Position numbers and translations under genes: made by a program. Positions 62,729 through 64,000 of a DNA stretch of 64,000 bases are shown piece after piece. This stretch comes from Deminuibacter soli. Its GTDB lineage: Bacteria; Bacteroidota; Bacteroidia; Chitinophagales; Chitinophagaceae. The notes under the pieces are model-generated. The model did not search any database and was not told the DNA's origin. It saw nothing but the letters and a program-made list of their open reading frames with translations. The number at the start of each line of letters is the position of its first letter. Position 1 is the stretch's first letter. The DNA lies in NCBI RefSeq assembly GCF_003412455.1, contig NZ_QTJU01000005.1, positions 186,001 through 250,000 on the forward strand, written 5' to 3'.

Positions 62729-64000
62729 CTATAGCTGTGGTTCGCCGCTGTCGTTGTGTTTTTCTTCTTCTTTTTTGAAGCTGAGTTTGCCGAATTTATA
62801 CGTAAAGCTGATACCGATGGAACGGAAAGGTATCTGGCGAAGGGTGTTTTGCGTGAAACCTGTTCCCCGGATAGCAGTGAGCTGGTTTACGTATTTGTTG
62901 AACAGGTTGGTGGTGGTTAATGCCAGGCTGCCCTTGGTGTGCCATAGCTGTTTGCGTACGGCCAGGTTATAAAAGGTGAACGAGGGATACCTGCCCTGCA
63001 CTTCGTTGCGCGCTGAATTGAAGTTGCCAAACAATTCTGCCGTAAGTGTGCTGGTGACCTGGTAAGTGGCGTTCAGGTTGATGCGGTAGTTAAAACTGCT
63101 GATTGAATTGCCGGTGTTGATGCGGTTGATGATATGTCTTTCAAACAACATTACGTTCGAACGCAGGCTGAGTGCATGTGTGATGGGTACAGAACCATAT
63201 AAGCTTAAGCCCGTATTTTCTTCGAGCCCTATGTTGGCATAGGTGGTTACTGACGTGTTGGTGTAGGTAGAATCGCCCACGAGGTATTCGGGGTAATAGA
63301 CTACGTAGGGCTGTATATCGTGGTTGGATCTGCGATAGAACAATGCTGCATTGAGACTGGCGCCGCCTTTGAATGACTGGTTGTAGCCTGCTTCAATGTT
63401 GTCGCCGATTTCGGGTTTCAGCAGTGGATCACCATGTGAAATATTCTTGGGATCGGCGGTGTTTACAAACGGGTTGAGCACGCGGTAATCAGGACGCTGT
63501 ATGCGGTGTGTATAGCTCAGTTTTACAGAAGCCTCTTCATTCAATTTATGCAATAAGGTAACAGAAGGCGCCCAGGTGCTGAAATCGGGCACGGTTACAT
63601 CCGGCGCCTGCGAGTAGGCTGCATCTACATGCGTGTACTCGTAACGGGTACCGGCTTTTACATCGAGAAAGTGATGGAACAATGCGAACGTGCCTGAAAC
63701 ATAGGCTGCATATACTTTTCGTTTGTACTGCAGCTGGTTGGATTGCGCGGTATCGTACAGGTATTCGCCGTTGGTGACATCCAGTGCTTGTACTGCCGCA
63801 TTGCTGGCGATGGAACGGAAAGTTCCTTTTACACCGGTTTCGAGGGTGAAGCTTTTTGAAAGCGGGTTGGTGTAATCTGCCTGTATGTTGATTTCCCTGT
63901 CTGTTCCCGGGTTATCGCCACTGTTGCCCGCAAATGCAGCGCCGGCAGCAGTTTGCTGGGTTTGCTGGTAGTATACATGGTTGTTGCCGTAACTGGCGTT
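62729..64000 (-). CDS. TonB-dependent outer-membrane barrel (OMP_b-brl_3-like), 5' end missing
   Basis: The reading frame remains open to base 64000, so the signal, CarboxypepD_reg and plug parts lie outside the window; about 423 residues of barrel are visible. Motifs are typical of the OMP_b-brl_3 group: VKLSYTHRIQRPDYRVLNPF, DPLLKPEIGDNIEAGY, ANIGLEENTGLSLYG, and RQIPFRSIGISFTYKFGK, then a Lys/Glu-rich tail rather than a terminal Phe. The tail could be cleaved or periplasmic. The TTG at 63682 is only an internal codon, not the start. Ligand unknown. Confidence 0.87.
   Translation of the reverse strand, partial: NASYGNNHVYYQQTQQTAAGAAFAGNSGDNPGTDREINIQADYTNPLSKSFTLETGVKGTFRSIASNAAVQALDVTNGEYLYDTAQSNQLQYKRKVYAAYVSGTFALFHHFLDVKAGTRYEYTHVDAAYSQAPDVTVPDFSTWAPSVTLLHKLNEEASVKLSYTHRIQRPDYRVLNPFVNTADPKNISHGDPLLKPEIGDNIEAGYNQSFKGGASLNAALFYRRSNHDIQPYVVYYPEYLVGDSTYTNTSVTTYANIGLEENTGLSLYGSVPITHALSLRSNVMLFERHIINRINTGNSISSFNYRINLNATYQVTSTLTAELFGNFNSARNEVQGRYPSFTFYNLAVRKQLWHTKGSLALTTTNLFNKYVNQLTAIRGTGFTQNTLRQIPFRSIGISFTYKFGKLSFKKEEEKHNDSGEPQL

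Noticed and set aside
1-64000. CRISPR arrays, tRNA or rRNA genes, transposases, integrases or phage genes
   Set aside because: None found: the only tandem repeat with regular unit size is the in-frame adhesin minisatellite, and no transposase or integrase motif appears in any long frame.

Overview
The window comes from a member of the Bacteroidota, most likely Chitinophagaceae or a relative. The marker families are a PorP/SprF protein beside a CHU_C-type (gliding motility-associated C-terminal) adhesin, FecR with an ECF sigma factor, DUF4249 paired with a TonB-dependent receptor, CarboxypepD_reg-headed receptors, and promoters that fit the Bacteroidota TTTG / TAnnTTTG pattern. I see no rRNA, tRNA, CRISPR array, insertion sequence or phage gene. 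The genus is inferred from gene content only. The gene at each window edge is cut.

Layout. 1-5.6 kb: a truncated SRPBCC protein, a ferritin and a two-subunit ABC exporter. 5.9-13.6 kb: a minus-strand cell-surface signalling operon made of ECF sigma factor, FecR anti-sigma factor, an STN-domain protein carrying LA_2272-type surface repeats instead of a TonB barrel, a second LA_2272 repeat protein, a TonB-dependent receptor and a DUF4249 lipoprotein. 13.9-19.9 kb: an epoxide hydrolase, two possible micro-ORFs, a sorbosone-dehydrogenase-like lipoprotein and a large TonB-dependent receptor. 20.0-25.1 kb: a type IX secretion-type operon of multi-Ig adhesin, PorP/SprF and OmpA-family protein. 25.5-54.6 kb: a long minus-strand exopolysaccharide locus interrupted near its 3' end by one plus-strand DUF1800 gene. 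55.0-62.5 kb: malate:quinone oxidoreductase, ArsR with an MFS transporter, nitroreductase-TetR-SDR, an AraC regulator and an HD hydrolase. 62.7-64 kb: the C-terminal part of another TonB-dependent outer-membrane protein.

The exopolysaccharide locus holds a complete Wzx/Wzy-type pathway: a WcaJ-like initiating phosphotransferase, UDP-glucuronate and UDP-xylose supply (Ugd, Uxs), GDP-4-keto-6-deoxymannose supply (Gmd), about nine glycosyltransferases, four membrane acyltransferases plus a WcaF-like acetyltransferase, a Wzx flippase, a Wzy-like polymerase, and Wza/Wzc export and length control. It resembles a colanic-acid pathway with a predicted xylose branch and heavy acylation. No GDP-fucose synthase is present.

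The most interesting items are the sigma/anti-sigma pair joined to an LA_2272-repeat protein; a dispersed intergenic hairpin family with a GTG-tetraloop-CAC core (four copies); quasi-periodic short-word repeats at 3' gene flanks; a TetR cassette with two matching operators and a promoter that predicts a leaderless mRNA; and the asymmetric heterodimeric ABC exporter. Start codons were often moved inward from the longest reading frame, because the longest frames begin at TTG or GTG codons inside neighbouring genes or upstream of promoter-like sites.
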